Shown here piece by piece: positions 39,197 to 49,609 of a DNA stretch of 49,864 nt. A model generated the notes under the pieces. The model was not told the DNA's origin, made no database searches, and worked only from the letters and a program-made list of their open reading frames with translations. The stretch comes from Sedimentisphaerales bacterium (GTDB taxonomy: Bacteria; Planctomycetota; Phycisphaerae; Sedimentisphaerales; Anaerobacaceae). The position numbers were made by a program, and so were the translations under genes. Where the stretch lies: contig JAUWPZ010000008.1 in NCBI GenBank assembly GCA_030611315.1, forward strand, positions 1 through 49,864, read 5' to 3'. Each line of letters opens with the position of its first letter. Position 1 is the stretch's first letter.

Positions 39197-41563
39197 TCAG
39201 GCAAGCTCTTCGACCCTGCTTTTCTCAGATTCAGCAGATGTATCTTTCTTCTGTCCGAGTTTCCTCGTTATCTGCTCCACAAGGTTGATTTGTTCGGAGG
39301 GAACGGGTTTGCCGGCCTGGATTTTGTCAACCAAAGGGTAACTCTCGACTATTGCCAACAAGCTTAAGAGAAAGCTGAGCATACTCTCAGCGCCCTGGTT
39401 GAGATTAATGCCGTCAGAGACCAGAGCATCGAAGCATCCTTTAGTTTTGAAATCGTAAAGGGCGATGCGCAAGTCGTTTTTTCCGAGGAACCAATCAAAT
39501 GCCTTTCTCTGAAGTGTCAGGAAATCGTTGTTGTGGGTGGCGTCATAAGCAACTCTTAACATCATAACCGTGCTTGCAGCTTCGATAGGCTGCTGGTCGA
39601 ATGAGGCCCGTGTTTGGCCTCGTTCGAAGAATCCTTTGCAGCCGATAAAGCTGAAATGCTCGCCATTGAAGGTATTGTCGAGAAGGAATTGCGAGGTTTT
39701 TTGTGCAACTTCAATGTATTTTTTATTGTCGAAAGTCAAGCCTGCGACAAACAGTGCGTGCGGCAAAACAGCGTTGTCATAAGTGAGGGCATCCTCGAAC
39801 CACTGCCAATGCGTCAAGCTATTTTCTTCGTATTGAGCGACGAGGCCATCGGCGGCTATTTCCAGCCAGCGTTTGATGTCACTGGCTCCGGGGAACTGTT
39901 TGAGATAATCCGACATACCAAATATCGAATAGGCCATACCTCTCGGATGCTGCTTTTCGACGTGAGCGACGGATTTGTCGAAGCAGTCTTTGATAATCGA
40001 CAAATACGAGGCCGAAAGCGGATTAGCCATTACGGTCCCTAATGCCCATAGCACCCTGCCGAAGGCATCACTTACGGGCTCATTCTTGACCCAGGTCCTG
40101 TCAAAATTCATGAAGTTTCTGATGGAGCCGTCTTTTTGCTGAGAATGCAGGATAAAAGACAAGTACGTATCGAGGAACTCAAGGGCCTGCGGTTCAGGGT
40201 ACTGGGTGTAGTACTTTATCATCGCAATTACGGCCCTTGCGTTGTCGTCTGTGCAGTAACCAAATTCTCGATTCGGTATTGTAAACTTTGCGTGCTGATA
40301 GAGGCCCGTGTCGTCGGTCAGCTTCTGCAGGTGAGCCAGGGATGGTTCAGGCACTTCAATATTCGATATTGTCTCTGCCGCAGAAAGCGGGGGTTTGGCA
40401 GCAATGCGGACAGGCATTTTCTTTGCGTGCAGCAATTTCCAGTATGCCTGTCCGATTTTCCGCCAGGTCCTGGACCTGCCATAGTCATAGGCTCTTCTTC
40501 TGAGCGAATAGAAGAGGGAATCATCCTGAAGTATTTGGGTGATTTGTTCAGCGATTTGCTGGGAATTACCGAAATCAACGAGTTTTCCCCTTCCATCTGC
40601 GAGCAGTTCCACAGCGGCCCAATAAGGAGTCGAGACAACAGCTTTACCGGTTCCAACGGCGAAGGACAAGGTCCCGCTGGTCAACTGTTCTTCGTTTAGA
40701 TACGGCGTTACGTAAATATCTGCTGCGCACAAGAAGTTATGAAGCTCCTGGTCGTGAACGAACCTGTTGTGAAAGATTACGTGGTCCTGGAGTCCCAGGT
40801 CTTTTACCATGTGCTGGAGGCTGAATCTGTATGATTCGCCATCGTTCTTTAATACGGAGGGATGTGTCATTCCGAGGACAATGTAGAAGACGTTTGGGGC
40901 CGCCTTGATTATATCGGGCATGGCCCGGAGCATGACCTCAATGCCTTTGTTCTTGCTAAGCAGGCCGAAGGTCAGAATAGTTCTTCGTCCTTCCATGCCG
41001 AATTTGTGCTTGTAGTAGTTGCTGTCAACGAAAGGTAAATCCGGTATGCCGTGTGAGATAAGCTCTATTTTTTTCGTTGGTATGTCGTAAATGTCCCTCA
41101 GCATACCGACTCCCCGCTCGTTCATAGTGATTACTTTATAAGAGGCGCTGCAGAGGTCCACTAATGACTTGTGATAAGCAGGCTCAGGGTCACCCAGGAC
41201 GGTATGGAGGGTTGTTATCACAGGAGTCTTTAACCTGTTGAGCAACAAGCTGAGATACTCGCTGGCTTCGCCGCCAAAGAGGCCGAATTCGTGCTGTACC
41301 GAGACGACGTCAACATGACTGAAATTGATGAAATCCGCGGCACAGATATAATCACTTTTGACATCCTGTCGGATTTCGAATTTGACGGGGTCGTCGTATT
41401 TGAGGTCTTTATCCGCGCGCAATGTAACCACCAACGGCTCGAATTCACCTTTGGCGGCGGAGGCAACATTTTTGATAAGGTCGGATGTGAAAGTAGCAAT
41501 ACCACACTTCCTTGGCAGAAAAGAAGAAATAAACACCACTTTTTTTGTGGAAGCCTTTGTCAT
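39197..41563 (-). CDS. GT4 glycosyltransferase fused to a C-terminal (alpha/alpha) toroid domain
   Basis: A 788-residue protein. Residues about 8-385 are a GT-B glycosyltransferase of the GT4 type: FISSFLPRKCGIATFTSDL, VVSVQHEFGLFGGEASEY, KIELISHGIPD, TFGLLSKNKGIEVMLRAMP and PYLNEEQLTSGTLSFAVGTGKAVVSTPYWAA with the C-terminal E-x7-E type donor site. From about 430 to 760 follows a helical barrel: FGYCTDDNARAVIAMIKY, GRVLWALGTVM, DALTYDNAVLPHALFVAGL and FIGCKGFFERGQTR. The pair of domains occurs in predicted mannan-type oligosaccharide enzymes, often beside GH130 genes; none is here. I start at ATG 41563 because AAAAAGGG lies 9 bases upstream; the frame is open to 41620. Confidence 0.82.
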   Translation of the reverse strand: MTKASTKKVVFISSFLPRKCGIATFTSDLIKNVASAAKGEFEPLVVTLRADKDLKYDDPVKFEIRQDVKSDYICAADFINFSHVDVVSVQHEFGLFGGEASEYLSLLLNRLKTPVITTLHTVLGDPEPAYHKSLVDLCSASYKVITMNERGVGMLRDIYDIPTKKIELISHGIPDLPFVDSNYYKHKFGMEGRRTILTFGLLSKNKGIEVMLRAMPDIIKAAPNVFYIVLGMTHPSVLKNDGESYRFSLQHMVKDLGLQDHVIFHNRFVHDQELHNFLCAADIYVTPYLNEEQLTSGTLSFAVGTGKAVVSTPYWAAVELLADGRGKLVDFGNSQQIAEQITQILQDDSLFYSLRRRAYDYGRSRTWRKIGQAYWKLLHAKKMPVRIAAKPPLSAAETISNIEVPEPSLAHLQKLTDDTGLYQHAKFTIPNREFGYCTDDNARAVIAMIKYYTQYPEPQALEFLDTYLSFILHSQQKDGSIRNFMNFDRTWVKNEPVSDAFGRVLWALGTVMANPLSASYLSIIKDCFDKSVAHVEKQHPRGMAYSIFGMSDYLKQFPGASDIKRWLEIAADGLVAQYEENSLTHWQWFEDALTYDNAVLPHALFVAGLTFDNKKYIEVAQKTSQFLLDNTFNGEHFSFIGCKGFFERGQTRASFDQQPIEAASTVMMLRVAYDATHNNDFLTLQRKAFDWFLGKNDLRIALYDFKTKGCFDALVSDGINLNQGAESMLSFLLSLLAIVESYPLVDKIQAGKPVPSEQINLVEQITRKLGQKKDTSAESEKSRVEELA

Positions 41564-41847
41564 TCGTAACATCCCTTTTTCCAATATAACCGCAACAATA
41601 GATAAACTATCATAAGACATAGAGAAAAAACTTTCAAGCAGATTAAGCAGTGAGGTGTAAAAAACTATTTTTTTGTGGATTTATATGTCGATTGATAACT
41701 AAAACAAGCTAAAAACTGAGGATTTAGTGGGAATTTTTTCTAAATATCCTGCCAATTTTGAACTTAACCCGGCTTCGCCGGGGACTTTTAGCTACCCGGC
41801 TTCGCTATATTGCCTAAAATAACAAATTCCTATACTATCAAGTTTTT
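41564..41847. other. Spacer between the divergent glycosyltransferase and Rrf2 operons
   Basis: Noncoding AT-rich DNA. It holds a perfect hairpin CCCGGC-TTC-GCCGGG (41768-41782) followed by GACTTTTAGC and a partial second copy CCCGGCTTCGC at about 41796. No T-run of terminator strength is seen. Confidence 0.5.
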
Positions 41848-41877
41848 TTGCACTAATGGTCGCTAATTTCGTATAAT
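41848..41877 (+). promoter_or_regulatory. Promoter of the Rrf2-cys-nif operon
   Basis: -35 TTGCAC (41848-41853), 18-base spacer, perfect -10 TATAAT (41872-41877). Transcription should start near 41884, inside the operator that follows. Confidence 0.75.
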
Positions 41878-41902
41878 ATACTACTAATATAGTAGGGCTT
41901 AT
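41878..41902 (+). promoter_or_regulatory. Probable Rrf2/IscR-type operator
   Basis: The stretch ATACTACTAATATAGTAGG has a dyad core ACTAATATAGT (41883-41893) that fits the ACTRWWWYAGT core of IscR type 1 sites. It overlaps the expected start point right after the -10 box, an ideal place for repression by the regulator encoded as the first gene. Confidence 0.65.
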
Positions 41903-41916
41903 AAGAGATTCAGACT

Positions 41917-42351
41917 ATGAAACTTTCGACACGAACAAAATATGGGGTACGGGCCATATTGGAGCTTGCAGAAAACAGGGACGGCGGACCGCTGCAGCTT
42001 AGAGTCATCGCGAAGCGTCAGGGATTGTCCGTTAAATATCTCGAGCAATTGATGGCTACGCTTAAAGTAGCAGGATTTGTCCGAGGTATTCGAGGGGCCA
42101 AAGGCGGATATATCCTTGCCAAAGCTGCAAACAAGATTAAACTTAGTGATGTTTTCACCTGCTTGGAAGGACCTGTGATAACATCCGAATGTGTTGAAAA
42201 CGACGATTATTGCCTGCGTGCTTCAGATTGTGTTGCCAGGGAAGTCTGGAAGCAGGTGCAGGATGCAGTTAAAGCTGTTCTGGAATCGACAACACTTCAG
42301 GGCCTCGTTGACCGGGCAAAAGGTAAAGAAAGCTTAGATTATCAGATATAG
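41917..42351 (+). CDS. Rrf2-family Fe-S-responsive transcription regulator (IscR/CymR-like)
   Basis: A 144-residue regulator with the Rrf2 winged helix: MKLSTRTKYGVRAILELAEN, IAKRQGLSVKYLEQLMATLKVAGFVRGIRGAKGGY. Three cysteines C92, C99 and C105 (ECVENDDYCLRASDC) sit where IscR-type proteins bind a [2Fe-2S] cluster. It is the first gene of an operon for cysteine, Fe-S cluster and NAD precursor synthesis, 18 bases before cysK. An IscR-like operator overlaps the promoter, so it probably represses its own operon according to Fe-S or O-acetylserine status. CymR is the alternative, but CymR lacks the cysteines. Confidence 0.9.
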   Translation: MKLSTRTKYGVRAILELAENRDGGPLQLRVIAKRQGLSVKYLEQLMATLKVAGFVRGIRGAKGGYILAKAANKIKLSDVFTCLEGPVITSECVENDDYCLRASDCVAREVWKQVQDAVKAVLESTTLQGLVDRAKGKESLDYQI

Positions 42352-42369
42352 AAAAATACGGGAGACATT

Positions 42370-43290
42370 ATGAGCGCCATATTCGAGGATATTACGGCGA
42401 CAGTAGGTTATACTCCGCTGGTTCAAATCAACAAGCTTGGCTCGGGAAAAGCGACGATTCTGGCCAAGCTCGAATCATATAATCCGTGCGGCAGTGTGAA
42501 GGACAGGATAGCATTGTCGATGATAGGAGCGGCGGAGAAGGACGGGCTGATAAAGCCTGAGACCACCATAATCGAACCGACCAGCGGTAATACGGGCATA
42601 GGACTCGCCTTCGTTTGCGCTGCGAGGGGCTATCGATTGATATTGACGATGCCGGAATCGATGAGCATTGAAAGGAGAAAACTGCTGCTGTTATTCGGGG
42701 CCGAGCTGGTGCTGACACCGGCAGACCGTGGAATGACCGGCGCCGTGGAAAAAGCCGAGGAACTCACGGCCCAAACGTCTAATTCGTTTATGCCGCAGCA
42801 ATTCAACAACCCCGCCAATCCGCAAATTCACAGAGAGACCACAGCAAAAGAAATCTGGATAGACTGTGATGGTAAAGTTGACATTTTCGTATCGGGTGTG
42901 GGGACGGGAGGGACGTTGACCGGATGCAGTGAAGTGCTCAAACAACGCAATAAGAACCTGAAAACAGTGGCGGTTGAGCCGAAAGATTCGCCCATACTTT
43001 CCGGGGGCGAGCCCGGACCTCATAAGATACAAGGAATCGGGGCGGGGTTTGTGCCAAACGTCTTGAATGTCGAACTCATCGACGAGATTATACAAGTCTC
43101 GAACGAAGACGCTATTGAGACGGCGCGTCAATTAGCCGCAAAAGAGGGGATATTGGCAGGAATAAGCTCAGGGGCTGCGCTGTGGGCGGCGATACAGCTT
43201 TCCGGCCGAGCAGAGAATGAAGGCAAAACGATAGTGGTGATTCTACCCGATACGGGCGAAAGATATATATCTACGGAATTGTTTGCGTAA
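42370..43290 (+). CDS. cysK: Cysteine synthase (O-acetylserine sulfhydrylase)
   Basis: Makes cysteine from O-acetylserine and sulfide with PLP. The 306-residue protein has the PLP lysine K44 in [12 protein letters not shown], the substrate loop [13 protein letters not shown], the phosphate-binding [10 protein letters not shown], and the C-terminal GISSGAA motif. ATG 42370 follows GGGAG. Upstream is the Rrf2 gene and downstream the serine acetyltransferase that supplies its substrate; the two enzymes usually form the cysteine synthase complex. Confidence 0.95.
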   Translation: MSAIFEDITATVGYTPLVQINKLGSGKATILAKLESYNPCGSVKDRIALSMIGAAEKDGLIKPETTIIEPTSGNTGIGLAFVCAARGYRLILTMPESMSIERRKLLLLFGAELVLTPADRGMTGAVEKAEELTAQTSNSFMPQQFNNPANPQIHRETTAKEIWIDCDGKVDIFVSGVGTGGTLTGCSEVLKQRNKNLKTVAVEPKDSPILSGGEPGPHKIQGIGAGFVPNVLNVELIDEIIQVSNEDAIETARQLAAKEGILAGISSGAALWAAIQLSGRAENEGKTIVVILPDTGERYISTELFA

Positions 43291-43325
43291 CAAAAGGAAA
43301 TGCTTTTTTGCAAGAGGCCCCGACG

Positions 43326-44303
43326 ATGCGAAAAAAAAGATTGACCGGCAAAAAAATCGAAAGTCTGGTTAGTGAAATTGCAGAGACTTACAAGGGCGAT
43401 TCCGGCATAAATTTTATCGACGCCTCGAATCTTCCCGTCCGAGGTAAGATACTGGAGATTCTCGATTTGCTCTTCGAGGTTCTTTTTCCGGGGCATACGG
43501 GCAAAAGAACCGTTACAAAATCGAACATCAATTTCATCGTTGGCGATATTCTGTGCGAGATTTACAGCGAGCTTTCCAGGCAAATAGAGCGAGCTTATCA
43601 ATACCAGTGCAGAATACAGAAATGCGACGGGTGCGACTGCCGAACAATGGCCCGGAATGTTACTCAACATCTTTTGAGCCGGCTGCCGAATATCAGAAAG
43701 ATTCTGAAAGGCGACGTCAAGGCGGCTTTCGACGGGGACCCGGCAGCAAAGTCGTACGAAGAAATTGTGATAAGTTATCCCTGCATCACAGCAATCGCGA
43801 CATATCGTATCGCTCACGAGCTGTACCTGGAACAGGTGCCGTTGATTCCACGGATAATGGCCGAATGCGCACATACGAAAACCGGTATTGACATACATCC
43901 GGGGGCGAAGATAGGCAGGAACTTCTTTATCGACCACGGCACGGGCGTGGTAATAGGTGAAACTTCAGTAATAGGGAACAATGTAAAAATTTATCAGGGA
44001 GCGACACTGGGCGCCCTGAGTTTTCGCAAGGACGAGCGGGGAAGGATAATAAAGGGCGGTAAAAGACATCCAACGATAGAGGATAACGTTACGATATATG
44101 CCGAGGCGACGATATTAGGCGATATTGTGGTCGGGAAAGGCGCGGTAATCGGCGGCAATATCTGGATAAAGGAATCGGTACCGGCGGGAGTTACCGTTAC
44201 AACGCCGGCGCCGGAGCTGGTTTATACAAGGCCCGGGAAAAGAACAGTAAAAAGTAAAAAGGGAAAAGTAAAAAGGGAAAAGGGAAAAGGAAAAAAGAAA
44301 TAA
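43326..44303 (+). CDS. cysE: Serine O-acetyltransferase
   Basis: Makes O-acetylserine for CysK. The 325-residue protein has the helical N-terminal SAT domain (PCITAIATYRIAHELYLEQVP) and the left-handed beta-helix with the catalytic IDHGTGVVIGET, the hexapeptide repeats through TIYAEATILGDIVVGKGAVIG, and the loop HTKTGIDIHPGAKIG. It is the longer form typical of EpsC/SAT proteins with an extended N-terminus (RLTGKKIESLVSEI). The ATG at 43326 has AAGAGG upstream; a TTG at 43308 is possible. The last 22 residues are a Lys-rich tail (KSKKGKVKREKGKGKKK) encoded by a purine repeat, which may be non-native. Confidence 0.92.
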   Translation: MRKKRLTGKKIESLVSEIAETYKGDSGINFIDASNLPVRGKILEILDLLFEVLFPGHTGKRTVTKSNINFIVGDILCEIYSELSRQIERAYQYQCRIQKCDGCDCRTMARNVTQHLLSRLPNIRKILKGDVKAAFDGDPAAKSYEEIVISYPCITAIATYRIAHELYLEQVPLIPRIMAECAHTKTGIDIHPGAKIGRNFFIDHGTGVVIGETSVIGNNVKIYQGATLGALSFRKDERGRIIKGGKRHPTIEDNVTIYAEATILGDIVVGKGAVIGGNIWIKESVPAGVTVTTPAPELVYTRPGKRTVKSKKGKVKREKGKGKKK

Positions 44304-44346
44304 TCCATTATCAATAGTTGAAATTAGAATTGATTCGGGAGGTTTC

Positions 44347-45264
44347 TTGAACGAGCAGCTACTTGAAAAAATAAATAAGCTCAAGGAGCTTCGCAGGGCG
44401 GTAATACTCGCACACAACTATCAGCCCGGCGAGATACAGGACCTGGCTGATTTCTGCGGGGACTCTCTGGGGCTGAGCATAAGGGCGTCGGAAACCGATG
44501 CGGAAGTAATCGTGTTTTGCGGAGTCCGGTTTATGGCCGAGACCGCAGCTATTCTATCACCGGAAAAGACGGTGCTTTTACCCGACAAACACGCCGGCTG
44601 CCCGCTGGCGGATATGATAACCGCAAAGCAGCTTCGCAAGCTCAAAGAAAAACATCCCGATGCGGTGGTGGTTTGTTATGTGAACAGTACGGCGGATGTC
44701 AAGGCCGAGAGTGATTATTGCTGCACGAGCGCCAACGCCGCCGAAGTGGTCGAATCAATACCGGCCGAGAAGGAGATTATATTTGTGCCGGACCAGCACT
44801 TAGGGCGATTCGCGATGGAAAAAACGGGCAGGGAGCTTGTGCTCTGGCCCGGCTACTGTGCGACGCACGTGATAATAAGCAAAGAGGCAGTCGAAGAAAC
44901 AAAAGCAAAGTATCCGGATGCGATTGTAATGGCGCATCCTGAATGCTCCGAGCCGGTGAAAGAAATCTCGGATGAAATACTTAGTACGGGCCAAATGCTT
45001 CGTTTCGCCGGGAAAAGCGATGCAAAACAGTTCATAATAGCTACCGAAAAGGGGATAATTCATACTTTGAAGAAGCAGAATCCGGAAGCCGAGTTTATAG
45101 CAGCGAGCGACATGTCAATCTGTCCGAATATGAAACTTATTTCTCCGGCCAAGATAATCGGCTCACTGGAAGATATGCAATACAAAATCACAGTGCCGCA
45201 AGATATACGAACGAGGGCGAAAAAAGCGCTGGATAGAATGGTGGAAACAAAGAGTACAAAGTAA
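44347..45264 (+). CDS. nadA: Quinolinate synthase A
   Basis: Makes quinolinate for NAD from iminoaspartate and dihydroxyacetone phosphate, using a [4Fe-4S] cluster. The 305-residue protein has the family core: ILAHNYQPGEIQDLADFCGDSLGLS, the three cluster cysteines in VFCGVRFMAE, WPGYCATH and SICPNMKL, plus YVNSTADVKAESDYCCTSANA and FVPDQHLGR. The start is TTG 44347 with GGGAGG 4 bases upstream; no ATG fits. NadA needs Fe-S assembly, which may explain why it is in this operon next to nifU and nifS. No nadB or nadC is present. Confidence 0.94.
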   Translation: MNEQLLEKINKLKELRRAVILAHNYQPGEIQDLADFCGDSLGLSIRASETDAEVIVFCGVRFMAETAAILSPEKTVLLPDKHAGCPLADMITAKQLRKLKEKHPDAVVVCYVNSTADVKAESDYCCTSANAAEVVESIPAEKEIIFVPDQHLGRFAMEKTGRELVLWPGYCATHVIISKEAVEETKAKYPDAIVMAHPECSEPVKEISDEILSTGQMLRFAGKSDAKQFIIATEKGIIHTLKKQNPEAEFIAASDMSICPNMKLISPAKIIGSLEDMQYKITVPQDIRTRAKKALDRMVETKSTK

Positions 45265-45286
45265 CGGAATTACATACTAAAGGTGA

Positions 45287-46591
<1,305 letters not shown>

Positions 46592-46721
46592 GTGTTGAGT
46601 TGATGGCTAAGAGTATTGTTAAACAAAAAAGGAAGATATGAATATTGAATGACGAACAAGGAATATCGAATTTCGAACAGAAAATTTTATTGAACGAGAT
46701 ATGTAATACGAGATACGAATT

Positions 46722-47603
46722 ATGTGGGAATATACGGACAAACTCAAAGACCATTTTTTCAATCCGCGAAACGCCGGTGAAATAGAAGAGCCGGACGGGG
46801 TGGGCGAGGTCGGCTCCTTGGCCTGCGGCGACGCTCTGAAGCTAACGTTCAAACTCGATGAGACCGGCAAAATCAAAGACGCGAAGTTCAAAACCTTCGG
46901 CTGCGCAAGCGCAATCGCGACATCATCGGTATTAACCGAGATGATAAAAGGTCTGCCTCTGGAAGAAGCCGCCAAAGTAACCAATAAAGATATCGCCGAT
47001 TACCTGGGCGGTCTGCCGGAGCAAAAGATGCACTGCTCGGTCATGGGCAGAGAGGCGCTCGAGGCGGCAATCGAAAATTATCGAAGCGGCGGCAAAGAAA
47101 AACATGAGCTGGAGGGCGAAATTGTCTGCACATGTTTCGGCGTACCCGACAAGGAAATCGAGCGGGTAATACGAGAGAACCACCTGACGACAGTGGAGGA
47201 GGTAACAAATTACTGCAAGGCGGGAGGCGGATGCGGCGGATGCAAGGGCGAGATAGAAAAGATAATAGAGAAAATAATGGGCGGCAAGATAGAATATGTC
47301 CCGGCGCCGGCGCCTCGACGCGGAGGTAAACTGACAAACATTCAGAAGATAAAGCTGATACAGCAGACAATAAACGAGCAGATAAGGCCCGCCCTTCGTG
47401 CGGACGGGGGCAATATCGAGCTGATAGACGTCGAGGGCAATAAAGTCATCGTTGCATTTCGAGGGATGTGCGCCCAATGTAACCTCGCGGAGTTTACAAT
47501 GAGGGACGTGGTCGAGGCCAGACTGAGGGAATTTGTCAGCGAGGAGCTTTTCGTAGAAGAAGACAAAGAATCTTCCAAGCAGCAGGATAATCACAAGGGA
47601 TAG
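46722..47603 (+). CDS. nifU: Full-length NifU-type Fe-S scaffold
   Basis: Assembles Fe-S clusters on a scaffold. The 293-residue protein has three parts: an IscU-like domain with C35, C61 and C105 (GSLACGDALK, FGCASAIA, MHCSVMG); a central [2Fe-2S] BFD-like domain with C136, C138, C171 and C174 (VCTCFGVPDKEIERV, GGCGGCKG); and a C-terminal Nfu domain with C250-A-Q-C253 (ALRADGGNIELIDVEGNKV). The classical NifU of nitrogen fixers has this layout, and it is also used as a housekeeping scaffold in some anaerobes. It is 1 base from nifS (stop TAG then ATG). Confidence 0.95.
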   Translation: MWEYTDKLKDHFFNPRNAGEIEEPDGVGEVGSLACGDALKLTFKLDETGKIKDAKFKTFGCASAIATSSVLTEMIKGLPLEEAAKVTNKDIADYLGGLPEQKMHCSVMGREALEAAIENYRSGGKEKHELEGEIVCTCFGVPDKEIERVIRENHLTTVEEVTNYCKAGGGCGGCKGEIEKIIEKIMGGKIEYVPAPAPRRGGKLTNIQKIKLIQQTINEQIRPALRADGGNIELIDVEGNKVIVAFRGMCAQCNLAEFTMRDVVEARLREFVSEELFVEEDKESSKQQDNHKG

Positions 47604-48764
47604 ATGATGAGAACGATATATTTTGACAATAACGCCACGACAAAAGTGGCAGAGGAAGTCGCCGAGGAGATGAGGCCATTATTTTGTGAGCTTTACGGCA
47701 ATCCTTCGAGCATGCATACGTTCGGCGGACAGATGGGCCGTAAAATCCGTCTTGCCCGCGAGCAGGCGGCCGAGCTGCTCGGCTGTGAGCCGAGTGAGAT
47801 TATTTTTACAAGCTGCGGCACCGAAAGCGACAACGCCGCTATCAACGGCACACTGGCCGCGGCGCCGAATAAGCGCAAGGTCATAACTTCGAGGGTCGAG
47901 CATCCGGCGGTGCTGGCGGTCTGCCGGGAGCTGGAAAATCGCGGCTACAGAGTCGTGGAGCTGGGGGTGGATGGACAGGGCCGGCTCGATATGGAAGAAC
48001 TGGAACGGCAAGTCGATGACGACGCCGCGCTAGTTTCGATTATGTACGCGAATAATGAGACGGGCGTGGTATTTCCGATTGAGAAAATAGCTGAGATAGT
48101 TACGAGCAGAGGGGCGATATTCCATACCGACGCGGTGCAGGTGGTGGGCAAGATGCCGCTTGACCTATCGAAAAGCAGTATTGATTTGCTGAGTCTTTCC
48201 GGCCATAAGCTGCACGCGCCGAAGGGGGTGGGTATCCTTTACGTCCGCAAGGGGACGCGGCTGTCGCCGTTTATGTTGGGCGGTCATCAGGAGGGCGGAC
48301 GCAGAGCGGGGACGGAAAATGTTCCCGGAATAGTCGGATTAGGCAAGGCCTGTGAATTAGCGGCGAGGAATATCGAAGAAGAAAACAACAAGGTCAAACG
48401 CCTGCGCGATAAGCTTGAGAAAGCGATAATGGAGAAATGCCCCGACTGCCGGCTCAACGGCGATAAAGAAAACCGCCTGCCCAATACGAGCAATATCAGC
48501 TTCGAGTATATCGAGGGCGAAGCGATTCTGCTTATGCTCGACAGATACGGTATTTGCGCCAGCAGCGGCTCGGCGTGCACATCCGGCTCATTAGAGCCGA
48601 GCCACGTATTGCGGGCGATGGGCGTTCCGTTCACGGCGGCACACGGCTCGATTCGATTCAGCTTAAGCAGGTACAACACCGAAGAAGAGGTCGATTACAC
48701 CATCGAAAAAGTGCCTCAAATAATCACCAGGCTCCGCGAACTATCACCTTTCGTATCAAGTTGA
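47604..48764 (+). CDS. nifS: Cysteine desulfurase, NifS/IscS class
   Basis: Takes sulfur from cysteine for Fe-S clusters. The 386-residue PLP enzyme has K202 in SLSGHKLHAPKG, the N-terminal IYFDNNATTKVAEEV, H100 (RVEHPAV) and the catalytic C325 in SSGSACTSGSLEP. It starts directly after nifU and ends the sulfur operon. A second start at 47607 is equally possible. The final 18 codons (VDYTIEKVPQIITRLREL) are duplicated in DNA at 49555-49609, beyond the PIN cassette. Confidence 0.95.
   Translation: MMRTIYFDNNATTKVAEEVAEEMRPLFCELYGNPSSMHTFGGQMGRKIRLAREQAAELLGCEPSEIIFTSCGTESDNAAINGTLAAAPNKRKVITSRVEHPAVLAVCRELENRGYRVVELGVDGQGRLDMEELERQVDDDAALVSIMYANNETGVVFPIEKIAEIVTSRGAIFHTDAVQVVGKMPLDLSKSSIDLLSLSGHKLHAPKGVGILYVRKGTRLSPFMLGGHQEGGRRAGTENVPGIVGLGKACELAARNIEEENNKVKRLRDKLEKAIMEKCPDCRLNGDKENRLPNTSNISFEYIEGEAILLMLDRYGICASSGSACTSGSLEPSHVLRAMGVPFTAAHGSIRFSLSRYNTEEEVDYTIEKVPQIITRLRELSPFVSS
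48691..48745 (+). repeat. Direct repeat of the nifS 3' end, left copy
   Basis: 55 bases within the nifS gene (starting TCGATTACACCATCGAAAAA) are identical to 49555-49609. After the identity the copies differ by only a few changes while still coding a matching C-terminus (SPFVSS here, SPFVTN in the right copy, each followed by a stop). The two copies bracket the PIN-type gene pair. Confidence 0.9.
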
Positions 48765-48819
48765 GTATGTAGAAATCCACGTCCAGGATGGTTTTGTCTT
48801 CAGTTGTCAGCATTTTTTA

Positions 48820-48848
48820 TTGCTTTTGAAATCCTTTTGCAGTAATAT
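48820..48848 (+). promoter_or_regulatory. Promoter candidate of the PIN-type gene pair
   Basis: TTGCTT (48820-48825), 17-base spacer, TAATAT (48843-48848), followed by the first gene about 50 bases later. The cassette thus has its own promoter. Confidence 0.55.
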
Positions 48849-48897
48849 ATTGGGGTAGAGTTTATTTCATATTTTCCTATTATTTCAGGTCCAGAAG

Positions 48898-49365
48898 ATG
48901 AAGCAGTTTCGCATTTATGCAGATACTTCAGTTTTTGGCGGTTGTTTTGACGATGAATTCCGCGAGGAAAGCAAGTTGCTTTTCGCGGACATAAAAGCAG
49001 GCAAGTTCGTGCTGATAATTTCGGCCACAACGCTTGGAGAACTTGAAAGAGCGCCTGATTATGTCCAAAGAGTGTTGACTGAATTGCCGTTGGAGAATGT
49101 AGAGGTAATCGAATTCAGCGACGAAATCGCCAGTCTGCGCGATGCGTATTTAAAGGCCCGAATAGTTGGGCCGGAAAATAAAGCTGATGCCGAACATATC
49201 GCATCGGCATCTGTGGCGGATGTGGATTTTGTTGTTAGCTGGAATTTTAAGCACATTGTTCACTATGAGAAAATAAGTGGATACCAGGCAGTCAATCTGA
49301 TGACCGGATACAAAGAGATTCGCATATATTCCCCGAAAGAGGTGGTCGGAAATGATGAAGAATAA
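48898..49365 (+). CDS. PIN-domain family protein (VapC-like)
   Basis: A 155-residue protein with a PIN-like nuclease layout: RIYADTSVFGGCFDDEF with the first acidic residue D10, LIISATTLGELERAP with Glu, KADAEHIASASVADVDFVVSWNFKHI with the central Asp pair and the N-F-K-H-I end. This kind is annotated as type II toxin-like PIN protein. It begins after a 130-base spacer containing a promoter-like sequence. The next gene overlaps by 14 bases. The pair is an apparent mobile cassette bracketed by duplicated nifS sequence. Confidence 0.85.
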   Translation: MKQFRIYADTSVFGGCFDDEFREESKLLFADIKAGKFVLIISATTLGELERAPDYVQRVLTELPLENVEVIEFSDEIASLRDAYLKARIVGPENKADAEHIASASVADVDFVVSWNFKHIVHYEKISGYQAVNLMTGYKEIRIYSPKEVVGNDEE

Positions 49366-49540
49366 AAAATTCGATTGTGTTAAAATGAAGTGGGATATTC
49401 AGCAGCAAATTTCAAACGAATTTCCAGGGATACGCGATAAAAAAATACACGAAATCCAAATGGCTAAAGTTATGGACAGTCCAATCTTGGGACCGTTTTA
49501 CAAAAAGCTGCGCCCGGCAAAAAGACCTTCGACAAAATAA
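49352..49540 (+). CDS. Small partner protein of the PIN gene
   Basis: A 62-residue basic protein (MMKNKKFDCVKMKWDIQQQI; NEFPGIRDKKIHEIQMAKV; ending KLRPAKRPSTK). It overlaps the PIN gene end by 14 bases. Short partners of PIN proteins with the pattern FDCVKMKWDIQQQI are, from memory, common next to such toxins, so it may be an antitoxin, although it follows rather than precedes the toxin. It is probably translated by coupling. Confidence 0.75.
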   Translation: MMKNKKFDCVKMKWDIQQQISNEFPGIRDKKIHEIQMAKVMDSPILGPFYKKLRPAKRPSTK

Positions 49541-49554
49541 AACTTCCATCCGTG

Positions 49555-49609
49555 TCGATTACACCATCGAAAAAGTGCCTCAAATAATCACCAGGCTCCG
49601 CGAACTATC
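49555..49609 (+). repeat. Direct repeat of the nifS 3' end, right copy
   Basis: Identical to 48691-48745. The reading frame VDYTIEKVPQIITRLRELSPFVTN continues to a stop at 49626-49628, so this looks like the original C-terminal end of nifS displaced by the insertion of about 860 bases. Confidence 0.9.
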
